From contig NZ_JAKFGB010000012.1 of assembly GCF_022267515.1 (NCBI RefSeq), positions 620,001-684,000 of the forward strand: a stretch of 64,000 bases of DNA, given 5' to 3'. Of the stretch, positions 9,782 through 19,195 are shown piece by piece; within the stretch, counting starts at the first letter, position 1, and each line of letters begins with the position of its first letter. This DNA comes from Rubinisphaera margarita (GTDB lineage: Bacteria; Planctomycetota; Planctomycetia; Planctomycetales; Planctomycetaceae). The notes beneath the pieces were generated by a model, which did not search any database, had not been told where the DNA came from, and worked only from the letters and a program-made list of their open reading frames with translations. Both the position numbers and the translations under genes were made by a program.

Positions 9782-11974
9782 TCAGGCTTGCGACGTCGCT
9801 GTTACTTCCAATTCGTCCCGATCTTGTTCTCGCTTGTGCCGAGCGAAGATTGATCTGGCAAGTTCGTTTTCATCCCGGTCGGAGATCGGAAACATCAATG
9901 CAGCCGTGATGCGACTCAAGCGATTCGCTGGAACGAAGATGGTTGAAACTGCCGTGGGAAATCCTGATACGAAGAGGCGTCGAGCCGCCATTTGCGTCGC
10001 TCCGGCGCTGTCGCCGGCCAGTGCTCGATGGATGATCTGCGGCTGGAGCCGGATCGTCCGGTCTTCGAGTTTTCGATCCAGGTGGCAGAGTTTGAATAAG
10101 GAATAGGCTGCCTCGGGGGGCGGACCAGCAGGTGAGTTATTTCGCGGAAGTGAACGCGGATCGAAAGTCTTCCAGTTGATCAGGATCAGTCCACGAAAGA
10201 GGTCCTGAATGCGACGATCGTCGGTCTTACCGTTGATAAAGGCCGCGATATCTTCCAGCCGAGCTTGGAACTTCCCGCTGAGCGGGGCAACGAAGTCGAC
10301 ATCACCTTGTGCTTTACCGTGCTGTGTAATCTCGATAAGTCGTCGCCGCAATACCGCATTGAGGTTGCGGACCAGATCGCCGCCGGTCCAGACGAGACTC
10401 GGTGAATCGGCATTCTCTTGCCAGCGTGCGTAACCGCGACCGTATTGTTCAAGATTGACGGGTTCCAGATGTTTCCGGATCGGCCCGATGGTTTCGTGCC
10501 AGACACTCGCGAGTGCCGCCGCGAGCCGAAATTCTGAGCTGTCATCGCGAGCATGGAGAACCCACTCTGGGCCCAGGAGAGGAACGGGCGTTAATCCACT
10601 GCCCTTCTCTCCAACACGAAGTTTGGAGGACTGAGCGATTGTCGCCTCAGCGGCCCCTAACGCCATCAGAAGTTGTTGAACAATGGTTGGCTCAGGTCGC
10701 TGGCAAAGTTTGAAGATCGCCGCTTCGACCGTTCGCAGAGCGCGGCCAGCGGCTGCCGGGGCGTTCTTGTTGCTGGCTGCTCGGCGGAATCGTCCCATCC
10801 AGTTATCGAGAGGCGCGAGGAGTTCCTCGACTAATGGCTGCGCACGAACATCAAAACGACCCAGCGGTACGGCGAGAAAGGCCAGGCCGTTTCGCTGATG
10901 AAAGCCGTAACGCTGAAATTGACTGATGCCTCGGTCAACGCCCAAGGTGGAAATGGCCCGAGCGAAATCGACTCCGTTCTTCGCGCGTCGACGGTTTGTC
11001 TCGACACGTCCTTCGGCTAGCAATACAGAGATGGTGGAGAATGAAGCCGGAGTCTGCCAGAGCGGTAACCACATTTCTGAGCGGGCCGCTCCTTCATCAG
11101 AAAGAGATGCACTTTCGTAACCCACGCCTGCTGGCCGTACGCAAAATGGATAAGCGAGTGTTCCCATTTGCGATTCTTCGAGCTTCTTGACCGACGCGGC
11201 CGCAAATGCGAGAGCCCCTTCCAGCATCAACACGTAATCCCAGGAATTGACCGTGCTCGATCCATCAAAGCCGGTCCCGTTGTTTGGACCACCAAGATTT
11301 CCGGGGTCGAATTGTCCTATCGTGCCGGTGTGCCGAACGGATGCAGTGTCATTGAACAATGCTTCAGACAGTAGAGGCATGTTATTGGAATGTGCTGATC
11401 CCGGAAGGATGGCCAGTAGATGCTGCATGTAGTTGTTGGTAAATTCCAAGCGGCCATCGTTCCCACCGGTACCCAACAGTGGGGGATACTTGGGGCCTTC
11501 GGCTGTGAGCAGATAGGCAGCATCCAACCACGGGAGTAACTCATCCGTCATCGTGTTTCGGCAGATTTGCAGCAGTCGAGGTTTCTCTTCATCGCGAGGC
11601 TTCTCAGCCAACCCTTGACGCTCCAGAAGTGTCTGGCAGTTCCTGATTGCGGTTTGGAGGCGAGCAAATTGGGCGGTGTCAGTGGCGAGGATCGATTCCA
11701 AAGCCGTTCGGTTGTCCTTCGGATAAAAACCGCTTCCACCATTCCAAGGTGCGATCAGCGGTGTGGGGGAATACTGATCAAGAAAGAACCGTATTAATCC
11801 GTCCCGATCCAAACTTGAACGCAGCCGAAAGGTATCGTTTTCCCACCAGCCCTGTGCACGACTCCCCGGAATCTGTTCCGAGACGAGCCGTAAGATTCCC
11901 AACGCTTTCAGGTAGTGAGCCAGTGGTGTAGGAGCGCAGCCGGCCAGTTCGAGCTCGTGAAACGTTTCTGTCAT
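9782..11974 (-). CDS. csx17: Type I-G large subunit Csx17 (Cas8u2)
   Basis: The protein is 730 residues when started at the ATG at 11974. The open frame continues upstream, but MTETFHELELAGCAPTPLAHYLKALGILR in outline is the conserved Csx17 N terminus. This start has GAGGAG in front of it and overlaps the cas3 stop as ATGA (11971-11974). Csx17 is the predicted large (Cas8-like) subunit, thought to recognise PAM and recruit Cas3. It also contains the family-typical GTGGNDGRLEFTNN and PGNLGGPNNGTGFDGSS segments. Gene order cas3-csx17-csb1-csb2-cas4/1-cas2 is textbook type I-G. Confidence 0.94.
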   Translation of the reverse strand: MTETFHELELAGCAPTPLAHYLKALGILRLVSEQIPGSRAQGWWENDTFRLRSSLDRDGLIRFFLDQYSPTPLIAPWNGGSGFYPKDNRTALESILATDTAQFARLQTAIRNCQTLLERQGLAEKPRDEEKPRLLQICRNTMTDELLPWLDAAYLLTAEGPKYPPLLGTGGNDGRLEFTNNYMQHLLAILPGSAHSNNMPLLSEALFNDTASVRHTGTIGQFDPGNLGGPNNGTGFDGSSTVNSWDYVLMLEGALAFAAASVKKLEESQMGTLAYPFCVRPAGVGYESASLSDEGAARSEMWLPLWQTPASFSTISVLLAEGRVETNRRRAKNGVDFARAISTLGVDRGISQFQRYGFHQRNGLAFLAVPLGRFDVRAQPLVEELLAPLDNWMGRFRRAASNKNAPAAAGRALRTVEAAIFKLCQRPEPTIVQQLLMALGAAEATIAQSSKLRVGEKGSGLTPVPLLGPEWVLHARDDSSEFRLAAALASVWHETIGPIRKHLEPVNLEQYGRGYARWQENADSPSLVWTGGDLVRNLNAVLRRRLIEITQHGKAQGDVDFVAPLSGKFQARLEDIAAFINGKTDDRRIQDLFRGLILINWKTFDPRSLPRNNSPAGPPPEAAYSLFKLCHLDRKLEDRTIRLQPQIIHRALAGDSAGATQMAARRLFVSGFPTAVSTIFVPANRLSRITAALMFPISDRDENELARSIFARHKREQDRDELEVTATSQA

Positions 11975-14514
11975 CGTTGATCTCCTCGTGCGCTCGCTCG
12001 CCAGTCGGCCACACGGACCAGCGTTTCGAGAAATGCCAGCCGAAACGGGCCATAATCGTCTCGGAGCTGCAGCGTTCGCGACAGCCAACTTGGATGAACT
12101 TCTTCGTCTTTGTCGACGTGATCGCCCAGTTGCATCAGCGATAGATCGATGCTTAATGGTTCAGAGACTTCCCCATCACCGAGATCTATCGCGGGAAGCG
12201 CGTCGCCATCCCAGATTCCACGGGCAAACAATCGCTCGGGCTTTTCTTCAGACTGGGGCGGCTTTGTTTCGTTCGGCATGCTGCGAATGCTCAGCCGCAC
12301 TTTTCCATGATGAGCTGCGATCAGATATGCGATCAGGTTCGTCTCATCTGACGAGCGATGCTGCTGAAGATAAGCCAGCGAGCTGACTAACTCGTGCCGG
12401 AATCCTCGGCGACTGAATGTCTGATTGTCTTCGGTAACCGCATATCGTATGCGTCCCGAGGGCATTCCTGACTTGGCCCAGAATTCATTATCCTCTAGTT
12501 CTGGATATATTCCCCGCAACGCAGCCTGAAACGCCGCGTGAGCTTTGCCAACATCGTGCCAATGAGCCGCGGAAATGATCCTGCTCCAGGGAATGGTCTC
12601 GTCCCAGTCGGCTTCCTTAGCGTCTCGCAGTCCCTGTGCTTCTTCCTTCACGTCCAGCACGTGCCGCTGTAGTGACACGCAGGCTCCAGTCTCTTCCTGA
12701 TCCATAGCGACCATTGTTGCCTGTGCTTCTACGCCAGCTTGCTGGTCCTCCGACAATTCGCTTGCCGGCAGGCGATGTTTCAGATCTCCCGTCCAGCCAA
12801 GTTCGCTGTCGTATCCACCTGCGGATCGGTGCAGCAATACAGTCTGGCCCGGACGGGGAGATCGACATTCTTCCCAAATCCCTTCCAGTGGATTCCAAAT
12901 CCAGGCAAGGTGCTTGGTTTTCTCCTCCTTGTTGAGCAAGCTCAGAAACGTCGCGAAACCAGCAATGGGAACGGAGCAAAGCTCCTCGCGAGCAGCCTCG
13001 GGACTGAGTTCCTTTCCTGCCACCTCTGGGATACGTTTGGGATTGGACTTGGTCAGATCCCAATCACGCCAGTAGACCTGCAGATCCTTGTCTTCGGTCT
13101 CCCGAATGTACCGAGACACATCAAGATCGTTGCCGCTCAAATCGGGTGTGGTATCGAACAGTTCCAATACATCCTTGCGACGAATGACATGCACCAGCGG
13201 TGTGATTTCTTCGACATCGATCTCGGCCAGCGATTGCGGACCGGCATCTGAAATCTGCTTGAGTGACTGACGGGCCAGATCGAGTTCTTCAGCGGTGTAC
13301 GGGAGAAGTTCATTGGGTTTCGTCCGGGCTGTTTCAATGTCGATCCAGTCAATCTGAGCAGCTGGCATTTTTGCGATCCCGCAATCCCCGCGACGATTGC
13401 AGCGACCGAACCGCTGTACCAGGGACGACCAGGGGGCGAGTTCCGTAAACAATGTCGTCCCCGAAAGATCAACCCCTGCTTCGATGGCTTGGGTTGCCAC
13501 AAGGATGCGACCTCCTTTCGGCATCTCTTTTTCGTTGAGGGCGATCCGTTGTGTCTCTGCGCGATCCTCGGGGCGAAACCGTGAATGAATCAATCGGACA
13601 TCGGTCTCGGCCTGCTGTCCGAGTCGCTTCTTGATCGCGGAAAATACATCCTGTGCCCGCGAAACTCGATTTAGGACGACAAGCGTCAGCGTTTGCGGCT
13701 GATGCCTAGCCGTAATCAACTCCGCCAGTTCTCCGGGATACTTCTTTTGCGACTTCGCATCTCCCAACAGCGTCACAGTTGCCTGTTCGAGCGGCTTGGC
13801 AGCGGTCATCAGTTTCTGGACGTACTTGCTGCTGAAATCGTCCTCTTCCAGAGTTTCCGTCCGCCATTGACCACCCGCAGGCAGAGGATGGTCGACGGTG
13901 GTCAGCGATTCGGGACGGAGGGTTGCCGACATCCACAATGTTTGACATGAACCGTAAGTCTGCAGGCGATCTCGCAATCCCTGCAATTGGGCGGACGTCG
14001 TCAGCCCCGCACCCATCAGTTGGGTTTCATCGAGGACCCACAGACAATCGTTATTCAGCAAGGCATACTGCACCGGCCACTGGTAACGACTCATTCCATA
14101 GCCGCGATTCAACGCCCGCGACAGCAGCATGTCCTGGGTGCCGATCAGGATGGCGTCTCGCTCGGGATGCTTGTACCAATCGCCGTCGTCACTTCCGCCC
14201 ATCAGCACGTGCAGGCCGATTCCACCCTTCGAAGCGTCAGACAATTCATGAGCTTCCAACCATTGCCTGGCTGCAGACTCAGTCTGTTCAACGAGAGTCC
14301 GCATCGGCAGGCAGTACACAAGCCGCCGGGGTGTGCTGGAACGCACAGTCTCGGAATAACGTCGCCGATAGATCCAACTCAGAATCACCGCCGCCGTCTT
14401 TCCCAATCCTGTCGGAATATGCAGGACTTCCGGCCAGCGCTCTCCAAGTGCCAACCGTCGCTGAAACGGATAAGGACGATTCCCAGTGGCTTTCTCGAAG
14501 AATCCATCGAACAT
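11971..14514 (-). CDS. cas3: CRISPR helicase-nuclease Cas3 with C-terminal HD domain
   Basis: This 847-residue protein has the helicase first: Walker A PTGLGKT at residues 34-40, DEx(D/H)-type DETQ at 162-165, SAT motif (MSATLR) near 196 and the motif VI region QRFGRCNRRG near 368. The HD nuclease follows, with HWHDVGK at 651-657 and AAHHGKVR near 730. Most Cas3 proteins have HD at the N terminus; the reversed order is known for type I-U/I-G. The enzyme unwinds and degrades the non-target strand after Cascade binding. It is the promoter-proximal gene of the operon. The stop overlaps the csx17 start. An IS256 relic lies directly upstream. Confidence 0.96.
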   Translation of the reverse strand: MFDGFFEKATGNRPYPFQRRLALGERWPEVLHIPTGLGKTAAVILSWIYRRRYSETVRSSTPRRLVYCLPMRTLVEQTESAARQWLEAHELSDASKGGIGLHVLMGGSDDGDWYKHPERDAILIGTQDMLLSRALNRGYGMSRYQWPVQYALLNNDCLWVLDETQLMGAGLTTSAQLQGLRDRLQTYGSCQTLWMSATLRPESLTTVDHPLPAGGQWRTETLEEDDFSSKYVQKLMTAAKPLEQATVTLLGDAKSQKKYPGELAELITARHQPQTLTLVVLNRVSRAQDVFSAIKKRLGQQAETDVRLIHSRFRPEDRAETQRIALNEKEMPKGGRILVATQAIEAGVDLSGTTLFTELAPWSSLVQRFGRCNRRGDCGIAKMPAAQIDWIDIETARTKPNELLPYTAEELDLARQSLKQISDAGPQSLAEIDVEEITPLVHVIRRKDVLELFDTTPDLSGNDLDVSRYIRETEDKDLQVYWRDWDLTKSNPKRIPEVAGKELSPEAAREELCSVPIAGFATFLSLLNKEEKTKHLAWIWNPLEGIWEECRSPRPGQTVLLHRSAGGYDSELGWTGDLKHRLPASELSEDQQAGVEAQATMVAMDQEETGACVSLQRHVLDVKEEAQGLRDAKEADWDETIPWSRIISAAHWHDVGKAHAAFQAALRGIYPELEDNEFWAKSGMPSGRIRYAVTEDNQTFSRRGFRHELVSSLAYLQQHRSSDETNLIAYLIAAHHGKVRLSIRSMPNETKPPQSEEKPERLFARGIWDGDALPAIDLGDGEVSEPLSIDLSLMQLGDHVDKDEEVHPSWLSRTLQLRDDYGPFRLAFLETLVRVADWRASARGDQR

Positions 14515-14679
14515 CGCTGCTGTTCTTTCTCAGGTGCATTTTCAAGGTGATCATGAGGATAGTTAGAGATGGTTGGAAATGCCAGCCATGGTGGACAGAA
14601 GGTCGCTCGCTCTGGTTGCCGACAGAAGGCAGATTGGCAATCCTCAGTGCTCACCCTTTTGTCTGCTTACGGCTTATTC

Positions 14680-15275
14680 GCTCCGCACTTGCTGATCAAT
14701 GGGACAAAATGAGAGCACGGTTGATCAATATGCTTTTCAGCCTGCAGACGTGGACAACACGAAACCGGATCGTCTCGAAGTCGATTCGATCGGGTCGCTC
14801 GTTCGCGAATGGACTGAGTGTTCGGCCGGGAAATCGACGAATGTCAGCAATTCGTCGCGGTCTTTCTAGCTTGCCCAGTACGTTGGCGGTCTTGCGAACG
14901 GTGCACCGCTGCTATTTGGTTTCCGGGTAGAGGTTTCTCAGAGCCGCCCGGAAGCCAAGGGCTCCGTCGGCGATGGTCAGGGCCAGCGAGATCTCCAGCC
15001 CGCGATGCTTCAGATCCAGCAGCAGTTCATTCCAGCTCTATTCGCTTTCTCAATAGCCATCCTGGAGAGCCAGCAGTTGCCTATTGGCATCGGCCGTAGC
15101 CCCTGCGATCACCAGCATCCATCGCATTCTATTGGCGTTATCTTCGAGCCGGACCTTCACGTGAATGCCGTCAGCCCGAATGTGGACGTACTGCTATTCC
15201 GAGAGATTCCACTTGCGCCACTCTTCATACTCAAGGCTCCTACGGGATTGACTGGAATTCGTGGTGGCTCCACAA
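14680..15275 (-). pseudogene. Decayed IS256-family (mutator-type) transposase
   Basis: Reading the minus strand leftward from about 15275 gives EYEEWRKWNLSE, then a stop, QYVHIRADGIHVKVRLED, MLVIAGATADANRQLLALQDGY, more stops, and SWNELLLDLKHRGLE, LTIADGALGFRAALRN, YPETK, QRCTVRKTANVLGKL. These match in order the IS256-family signature blocks (W-ADGIY-V-RLE, LLDLK-RGL, GDGALGF, QRCW-HKT-NVL). There are at least four in-frame stops and a probable internal deletion before a C-terminal piece resembling NPIESTFATVR. No terminal inverted repeats were identified. The element is clearly dead and sits between cas3 and the mobile island. The remaining bases between 14515 and 14680 show no gene and probably hold the cas promoter. 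Confidence 0.85.
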
Positions 15276-15628
15276 TTCCAATGTTCTGGCACCGCAGAAT
15301 AAGAGCGGACACCATGACAGACGTTATCCCATGATCTGCCGAGGGACTGACAACGCAATTAACAAGTCGTTCACGCTCGCAGATGCGGGCGTGAACCAGA
15401 TGTTGATTGCGTGGTTGCCTGTTTTTCAGGGGCGAAAGCCCTGTTCAGTAGGTCGCCAAACGCCGCGATTTTCCGTCGAACGGCCCCCTTGCGGCTAAAT
15501 CCGGCCCGAAAATGCGGCATGTAGAGGTGAGAGGATCCGCTTAGCATTCCCGGCACCGGTTGATCGGGAAGGCATCCGATCGCATGGCTCTGTGACGCCC
15601 TTGAACCTCCCGGGAGAAGGAAGCATCA
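15276..15628. other. Intergenic stretch with a short hairpin
   Basis: No credible gene is visible. An 8-bp perfect inverted repeat, GTTCACGC/GCGTGAAC (15369-15376 with 15389-15396), is followed on the plus strand by sequence without a T-run, so it is not a convincing terminator. The stretch joins the IS256 relic to the first gene of the mobile island and may contain the island boundary, but no direct repeats were recognised. Confidence 0.5.
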
Positions 15629-16630
15629 ATGAAGATTCACCACGTGTCTTTGTTACCCGGGACGGTCCCGTACACGCAGTTTCCGGACGATCTCGTCGAG
15701 CGTTTTCAGCTGGAGTCGAAGCTGGTCTATGTGCTGCCTCAGAGCCTGATCGGCCATCTGCAGCGGATGCCTCCCCTGCTGCTGGATGACGCCGCGCTAC
15801 GGGCCGAAGGACAGCTGTCGCAGTTTGCCGAAGAACAGAGCGCGGGCGCTTTCCGGTGCATGCAGCCAGTTCACTATCCGTACCTCGGCCCGAGCGAGGT
15901 CGAGATTTCCTCTGCCATGACAGAGAAGTTCGCCAAGACCGATCCTGAAGGGGTGGCCAGGGACCTGGAAAAGAAACTGAGCCATGCTCGGCGATATGTC
16001 CAGGGATACCTGGGCTGGCTGATTCGTCAGCGGGAATTCTGGACCGATCTGGATCACCTCCGCGAGGCGAAAGCAAGTTCGTCAGGCTACGAACGGGTGA
16101 CACCAGTGTTCTCACGAGTGAGTGGAGGAGAGGCGATGTCGGCTCCTCCGCCACGCATCGGTCGGGAGCGGTCGTTGTGTGAAAAGTGGAGACTGCAGCG
16201 GCTGGAGAGCTTCGATCTCCCGTTGCCGCTTGCGCCTCAGCTCACCGCCGCGAATCCTTACAGCCGCACGCCGCCTGGGGCGATCGCTCCCTTCATCCCG
16301 GATATTTATCCGATCGAGGGGAGCGGGGAGACGCCGCAGGCTCTGGAGGAAATCCGCCGCAGCAGCATTCAATCTCATCTCCGGGAATGGAGCGAAATCA
16401 TCGCCACGAATTCGCGGCTCAAACGAGAGGTGAAAACCCTTGCTCGTCAGTTTCAGCTGCAGCACTTTCTCCGCGTACTGAAGAATCGCTATCCCGAGCA
16501 GCTGCGGCGGAAACAGGATCTGCTCAACGAGATCTTCGCTGTCGAGTTCTCGGTCAGTAAAGCGACGATCCAACGCGACGTCAGCGAATTGTCCTTCGTC
16601 CTGAAACGCCCCTTGAGTGCGCTGTTCTGA
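15629..16630 (+). CDS. Unknown 333-residue protein paired with the serine recombinase
   Basis: I do not recognise the family. The start ATG at 15629 is preceded by GGAGAAGGAAG. The N-terminal half is mixed alpha/beta (VERFQLESKLVYVLPQSLIGHLQ). The C-terminal half is strongly helical and charged (EEIRRSSIQSHLREWSEII, then QFQLQHFLRVLKNRYPEQLRRKQDLLNEIF). It ends in a helix-turn-helix-like stretch, FSVSKATIQRDVSELSFVLK, close to the recognition helix pattern of DeoR/HTH_11 winged helices. It lies 268 bases upstream of a large serine recombinase on the same strand, with a 32-bp palindrome between them. A DNA-binding accessory or regulatory role in recombination is inference. Confidence 0.7.
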   Translation: MKIHHVSLLPGTVPYTQFPDDLVERFQLESKLVYVLPQSLIGHLQRMPPLLLDDAALRAEGQLSQFAEEQSAGAFRCMQPVHYPYLGPSEVEISSAMTEKFAKTDPEGVARDLEKKLSHARRYVQGYLGWLIRQREFWTDLDHLREAKASSSGYERVTPVFSRVSGGEAMSAPPPRIGRERSLCEKWRLQRLESFDLPLPLAPQLTAANPYSRTPPGAIAPFIPDIYPIEGSGETPQALEEIRRSSIQSHLREWSEIIATNSRLKREVKTLARQFQLQHFLRVLKNRYPEQLRRKQDLLNEIFAVEFSVSKATIQRDVSELSFVLKRPLSALF

Positions 16631-16664
16631 GCAAAATCCGTTCGCTAATACGGACCTCTCCTTG

Positions 16665-16696
16665 ATACCGCATATGAGTCGACTCATATGCGGTAT
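16665..16696. promoter_or_regulatory. Perfect 32-bp palindrome upstream of the recombinase
   Basis: The half-site ATACCGCATATGAGTC is followed immediately by its exact reverse complement, with no spacer and a central GTCGAC. It lies 35 bases after the stop at 16630 and about 200 bases before the recombinase start. It has no following T-run, which argues against a simple terminator. A binding site for the upstream HTH-like protein, or a recombination site of the serine recombinase, are both possible. Confidence 0.75.
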
Positions 16697-16897
16697 TTCC
16701 ATTTTCAGAAATCGATTGAACTCCCTCTCGAATCGTCCACGCAGCCACACCCATCGACCGGCGAAGAGTCATCCGATCGAGGTCATGGGGACGCTGCAGG
16801 GATGGCTCATTCGAACTTCTTAGGCCCGAGTGACTTGCTCGCGCCTTTTTCCATTGGCTTCGAAGAACACGCGACACGCGTGATGAGGGAAGGAATC

Positions 16898-18841
16898 ATG
16901 AGCTTTTCAAACAACGCGCTGCCGCCTCCAAAGAACGGCCTCCATTACGTCGGCTTGGGTGTCTGCCGGATCAGTACGATCCATCAGGACGAGAAGAGTC
17001 TCGACGACCAGTTCGCCCTGTATGGGGACTGGGTGAAGCAGGAATATCCCGGCGAAGTCCGGCTCGAGAAAATCGCGAGCCAAGGGAGCGGGGAACGCGT
17101 CGATCGGGTAGAGCTCCGTGAGATTGAGGACAAGATCGAACTCGGAGGCGTTGACTTCATCATTGCCGAAGATCTCGGACGGATTATGCGTCGTGTCGAA
17201 GCGATCCTGTTGTGCGAGCGGTGCGAAGACAGCGATACCCGGCTGATCGCGATCAACGATCAGGTTGATACCTTCCGAGAGGGCTGGCGTCAGAATGCGT
17301 TCTTCGCATCCATGCGTCACGAGAGCTCCAATACGGACACGTCGAACCGGATTCGCCGCAGCGTCCGAAATCGCTTTTCCAACGGACAGTTGCCGATGCG
17401 GCTGATCCCGGGGTACGAAGCCGACACGAACTCGGCCTTGGACTCGGAAGTGCGCAAAGTCCCTTCCGCTGAACCGGTCTACGACGAATGGTTCACCCGT
17501 TTGGAACGTGGAGAGACGTTTGCCCGGATTGCCGACTGGTTGAACGAGATCCGCTTTCCGTTGGGGCCTTACAGGAACAAGACCCAGTGGACTGGCACAC
17601 TCGTCGGACAGGTCACGCGAAACCCTCTGCTCAAGGGGGTTCGCGTTCACAACGTCCGCAAGATGAAACGCATCAACAAGACCGGCCGACGGAAGTCCGT
17701 GCGTGCCCCTGAGCACGAGCGGCTCTCCCGGGACGTTCCGCATCTCGCGTTCATTGATCCGGAGCGTTACGACCGTGTCCTGAGCATTGTTAACCGGCGG
17801 AACGCCAAGTACCGGAACGGGATTCAGAACGCCGTGAATACCAGCCCGGGGCGCGCCCGCCGCGATACCCGCTGGCCAGCTCAGCATGTTCTTTGCGGCG
17901 TCTGCGGACGCAAGTACGTGCTGGGCGGACATGGGGTCAAGGATCGCATGATGTGCGACGGAGCCCGGCAGTACCGCTGCTGGAATTCGATGACCGTGGA
18001 TCGCCCGGCACTGGCTCAGGGCGTTGCCGAACAGGCCCGTCTGGCGATCACGAACCTGCCGGAGTTTGACCACGAGTGGACCCAGCGTCTGCAGGCCGAG
18101 CTCCAGCAGGATCGCGAGCGGCTTGGCGAAGAGTTGCAGTGTCTCCGCCGTCAGCAGACGAAAAAGACGCAGCAGATCCGCAACCTTACCCTTGAGATCG
18201 CCAACGGTAACGCCAGCTCGTCACTGCTGGCCCTGCTCAATGAATTCGAAGTGGAACTGGCCGGCATCAATGATGCAATCTTCTCTCTGGAGCAACGCCC
18301 CGCGACGTCGGCGGTTATCCCCTCGGCGGATCATGTGCGCCGGATCGCCCTGGAGTCCTTCGAGTCTCTGGCATTGAACTCGCAGGAGTTCGGTGAGTGG
18401 ATGCGTTCGGTGGTCCATGACTTCTTCATCCTGCCGTTCCGGCTCGTTGACGGGGGACATATTCAGCCGCGCGTCGTTTTCCAGTTCGACTTTGGTCGCG
18501 CGGCGGACGTGGAACTCCCTGAGAGCCTGATCGCCACGCGCTGCGAAGTTGACCTGACAACTGCTCCACTGCGCGTTGGCCACCGCAAGCGAGTCGTAGA
18601 ACTGCGTGCTGCTGGGAAACTCTTTGATGAGATTGCCGCGCAGCTGCGGATTACTGACACGGCTGCCCAGCAGGCCATGGCCCTCCATCGTCTGATGGAA
18701 AGCCTGTCCCTGACCGATCCCTGGCAACGGGTGACATCGGCTGAGGACACAGGAGACTACTTCAAGCGTCTTACAAACCCGCGATTTTCCTTTTGTCCGG
18801 TGCCGGGATTCGTTCCGCCGCACTGGGAGATGTCGCCGTAG
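16898..18841 (+). CDS. Large serine recombinase (resolvase/invertase family)
   Basis: The 647-residue protein starts at the ATG at 16898, preceded by GGAAGGA; the frame is open further upstream but without conserved sequence. The resolvase domain opens with GVCRISTIHQDEKSLDDQ, where S26 after R24 is the predicted nucleophile, and has IIAEDLGRIMRR as the DRLSR-like active-site helix. The recombinase domain (RRSVRNRFSNGQLP, then PVYDEWFTRLERGETFARIADWLN) is followed by a zinc ribbon (LCGVCG...CDGARQYRC) and a coiled coil near residues 390-455. An extra C-terminal HTH-like part (HRKRVVELRAAGKLFDEIAAQL) is less usual. Such enzymes integrate or excise mobile elements without a host factor. It is the likely mover of the island at 15.6-25 kb. 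Confidence 0.92.
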   Translation: MSFSNNALPPPKNGLHYVGLGVCRISTIHQDEKSLDDQFALYGDWVKQEYPGEVRLEKIASQGSGERVDRVELREIEDKIELGGVDFIIAEDLGRIMRRVEAILLCERCEDSDTRLIAINDQVDTFREGWRQNAFFASMRHESSNTDTSNRIRRSVRNRFSNGQLPMRLIPGYEADTNSALDSEVRKVPSAEPVYDEWFTRLERGETFARIADWLNEIRFPLGPYRNKTQWTGTLVGQVTRNPLLKGVRVHNVRKMKRINKTGRRKSVRAPEHERLSRDVPHLAFIDPERYDRVLSIVNRRNAKYRNGIQNAVNTSPGRARRDTRWPAQHVLCGVCGRKYVLGGHGVKDRMMCDGARQYRCWNSMTVDRPALAQGVAEQARLAITNLPEFDHEWTQRLQAELQQDRERLGEELQCLRRQQTKKTQQIRNLTLEIANGNASSSLLALLNEFEVELAGINDAIFSLEQRPATSAVIPSADHVRRIALESFESLALNSQEFGEWMRSVVHDFFILPFRLVDGGHIQPRVVFQFDFGRAADVELPESLIATRCEVDLTTAPLRVGHRKRVVELRAAGKLFDEIAAQLRITDTAAQQAMALHRLMESLSLTDPWQRVTSAEDTGDYFKRLTNPRFSFCPVPGFVPPHWEMSP

Positions 18842-18872
18842 CGGGCGATGACTGATTAATACCATTTTTTCG

Positions 18873-18908
18873 AAAGCCCCCGGCGTCTCAACGCCGGGGG
18901 CTTTCTTC
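18873..18908 (+). terminator. Terminator after the recombinase
   Basis: A 14-bp perfect stem (18873-18886 with 18891-18904, arms AAAGCCCCCGGCGT/ACGCCGGGGGCTTT) closes the loop CTCA and continues into TTTCTTC. It lies 31 bases after the recombinase stop and only 17 bases before the next start codon. Confidence 0.9.
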
Positions 18909-18925
18909 GTTGATGGAGACCTCTT

Positions 18926-19105
18926 ATGGCACTCAAAGAAGCTCCTCCGCTGGTCGACAAGATCCTCGACATCTGGATCAGGGATGTGGCGCAGCGGATT
19001 CGGATTTTGAACGAGAATAAAGATCGCGGAAATGAAAACTCGTCCCAGAAACGCAGTCGAGCTAAATCAGCACCAAATACGCGGCAGGTAAACGTGAAGG
19101 ACTGA
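18926..19105 (+). CDS. Small hypothetical protein (59 residues)
   Basis: A short frame begins ATGGCACTCAAAGAAG at 18926 with GGAG eight bases upstream and ends at the TGA at 19103-19105. The product MALKEAPPLVDKILDIWIRD... is amphipathic at its N terminus and then rich in Arg, Lys, Asn and Ser, suggesting a small nucleic-acid-binding or disordered protein. It sits between a terminator and the AAA+ gene. Its stop lies in one arm of a perfect 12-bp inverted repeat (19059-19070 with 19102-19113). The family is unknown. Confidence 0.5.
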   Translation: MALKEAPPLVDKILDIWIRDVAQRIRILNENKDRGNENSSQKRSRAKSAPNTRQVNVKD

Positions 19106-19195
19106 TTTAGCTCTTGGAACGGGCTGGGCGCCTTCGGCGATTGAGGCCCCTGATGCCCCGACCCGTTTGTTTACGTCCTCTTTCAAGGAGAACCT

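Noticed and set aside
13923..14930. 335-codon plus-strand frame opposite the start of cas3
   Set aside because: It is antisense to conserved Cas3 helicase sequence and the IS256 relic, Arg/Ser-rich, with no family resemblance.
15495..16154. 219-codon minus-strand frame overlapping the unknown 333-residue gene
   Set aside because: Arg/Ser/Pro-rich shadow; the plus-strand gene has a good ribosome site and regular helical composition.
16907..18073. 388-codon minus-strand frame opposite the serine recombinase
   Set aside because: Shadow of a clearly coding gene with all recombinase motifs on the plus strand.
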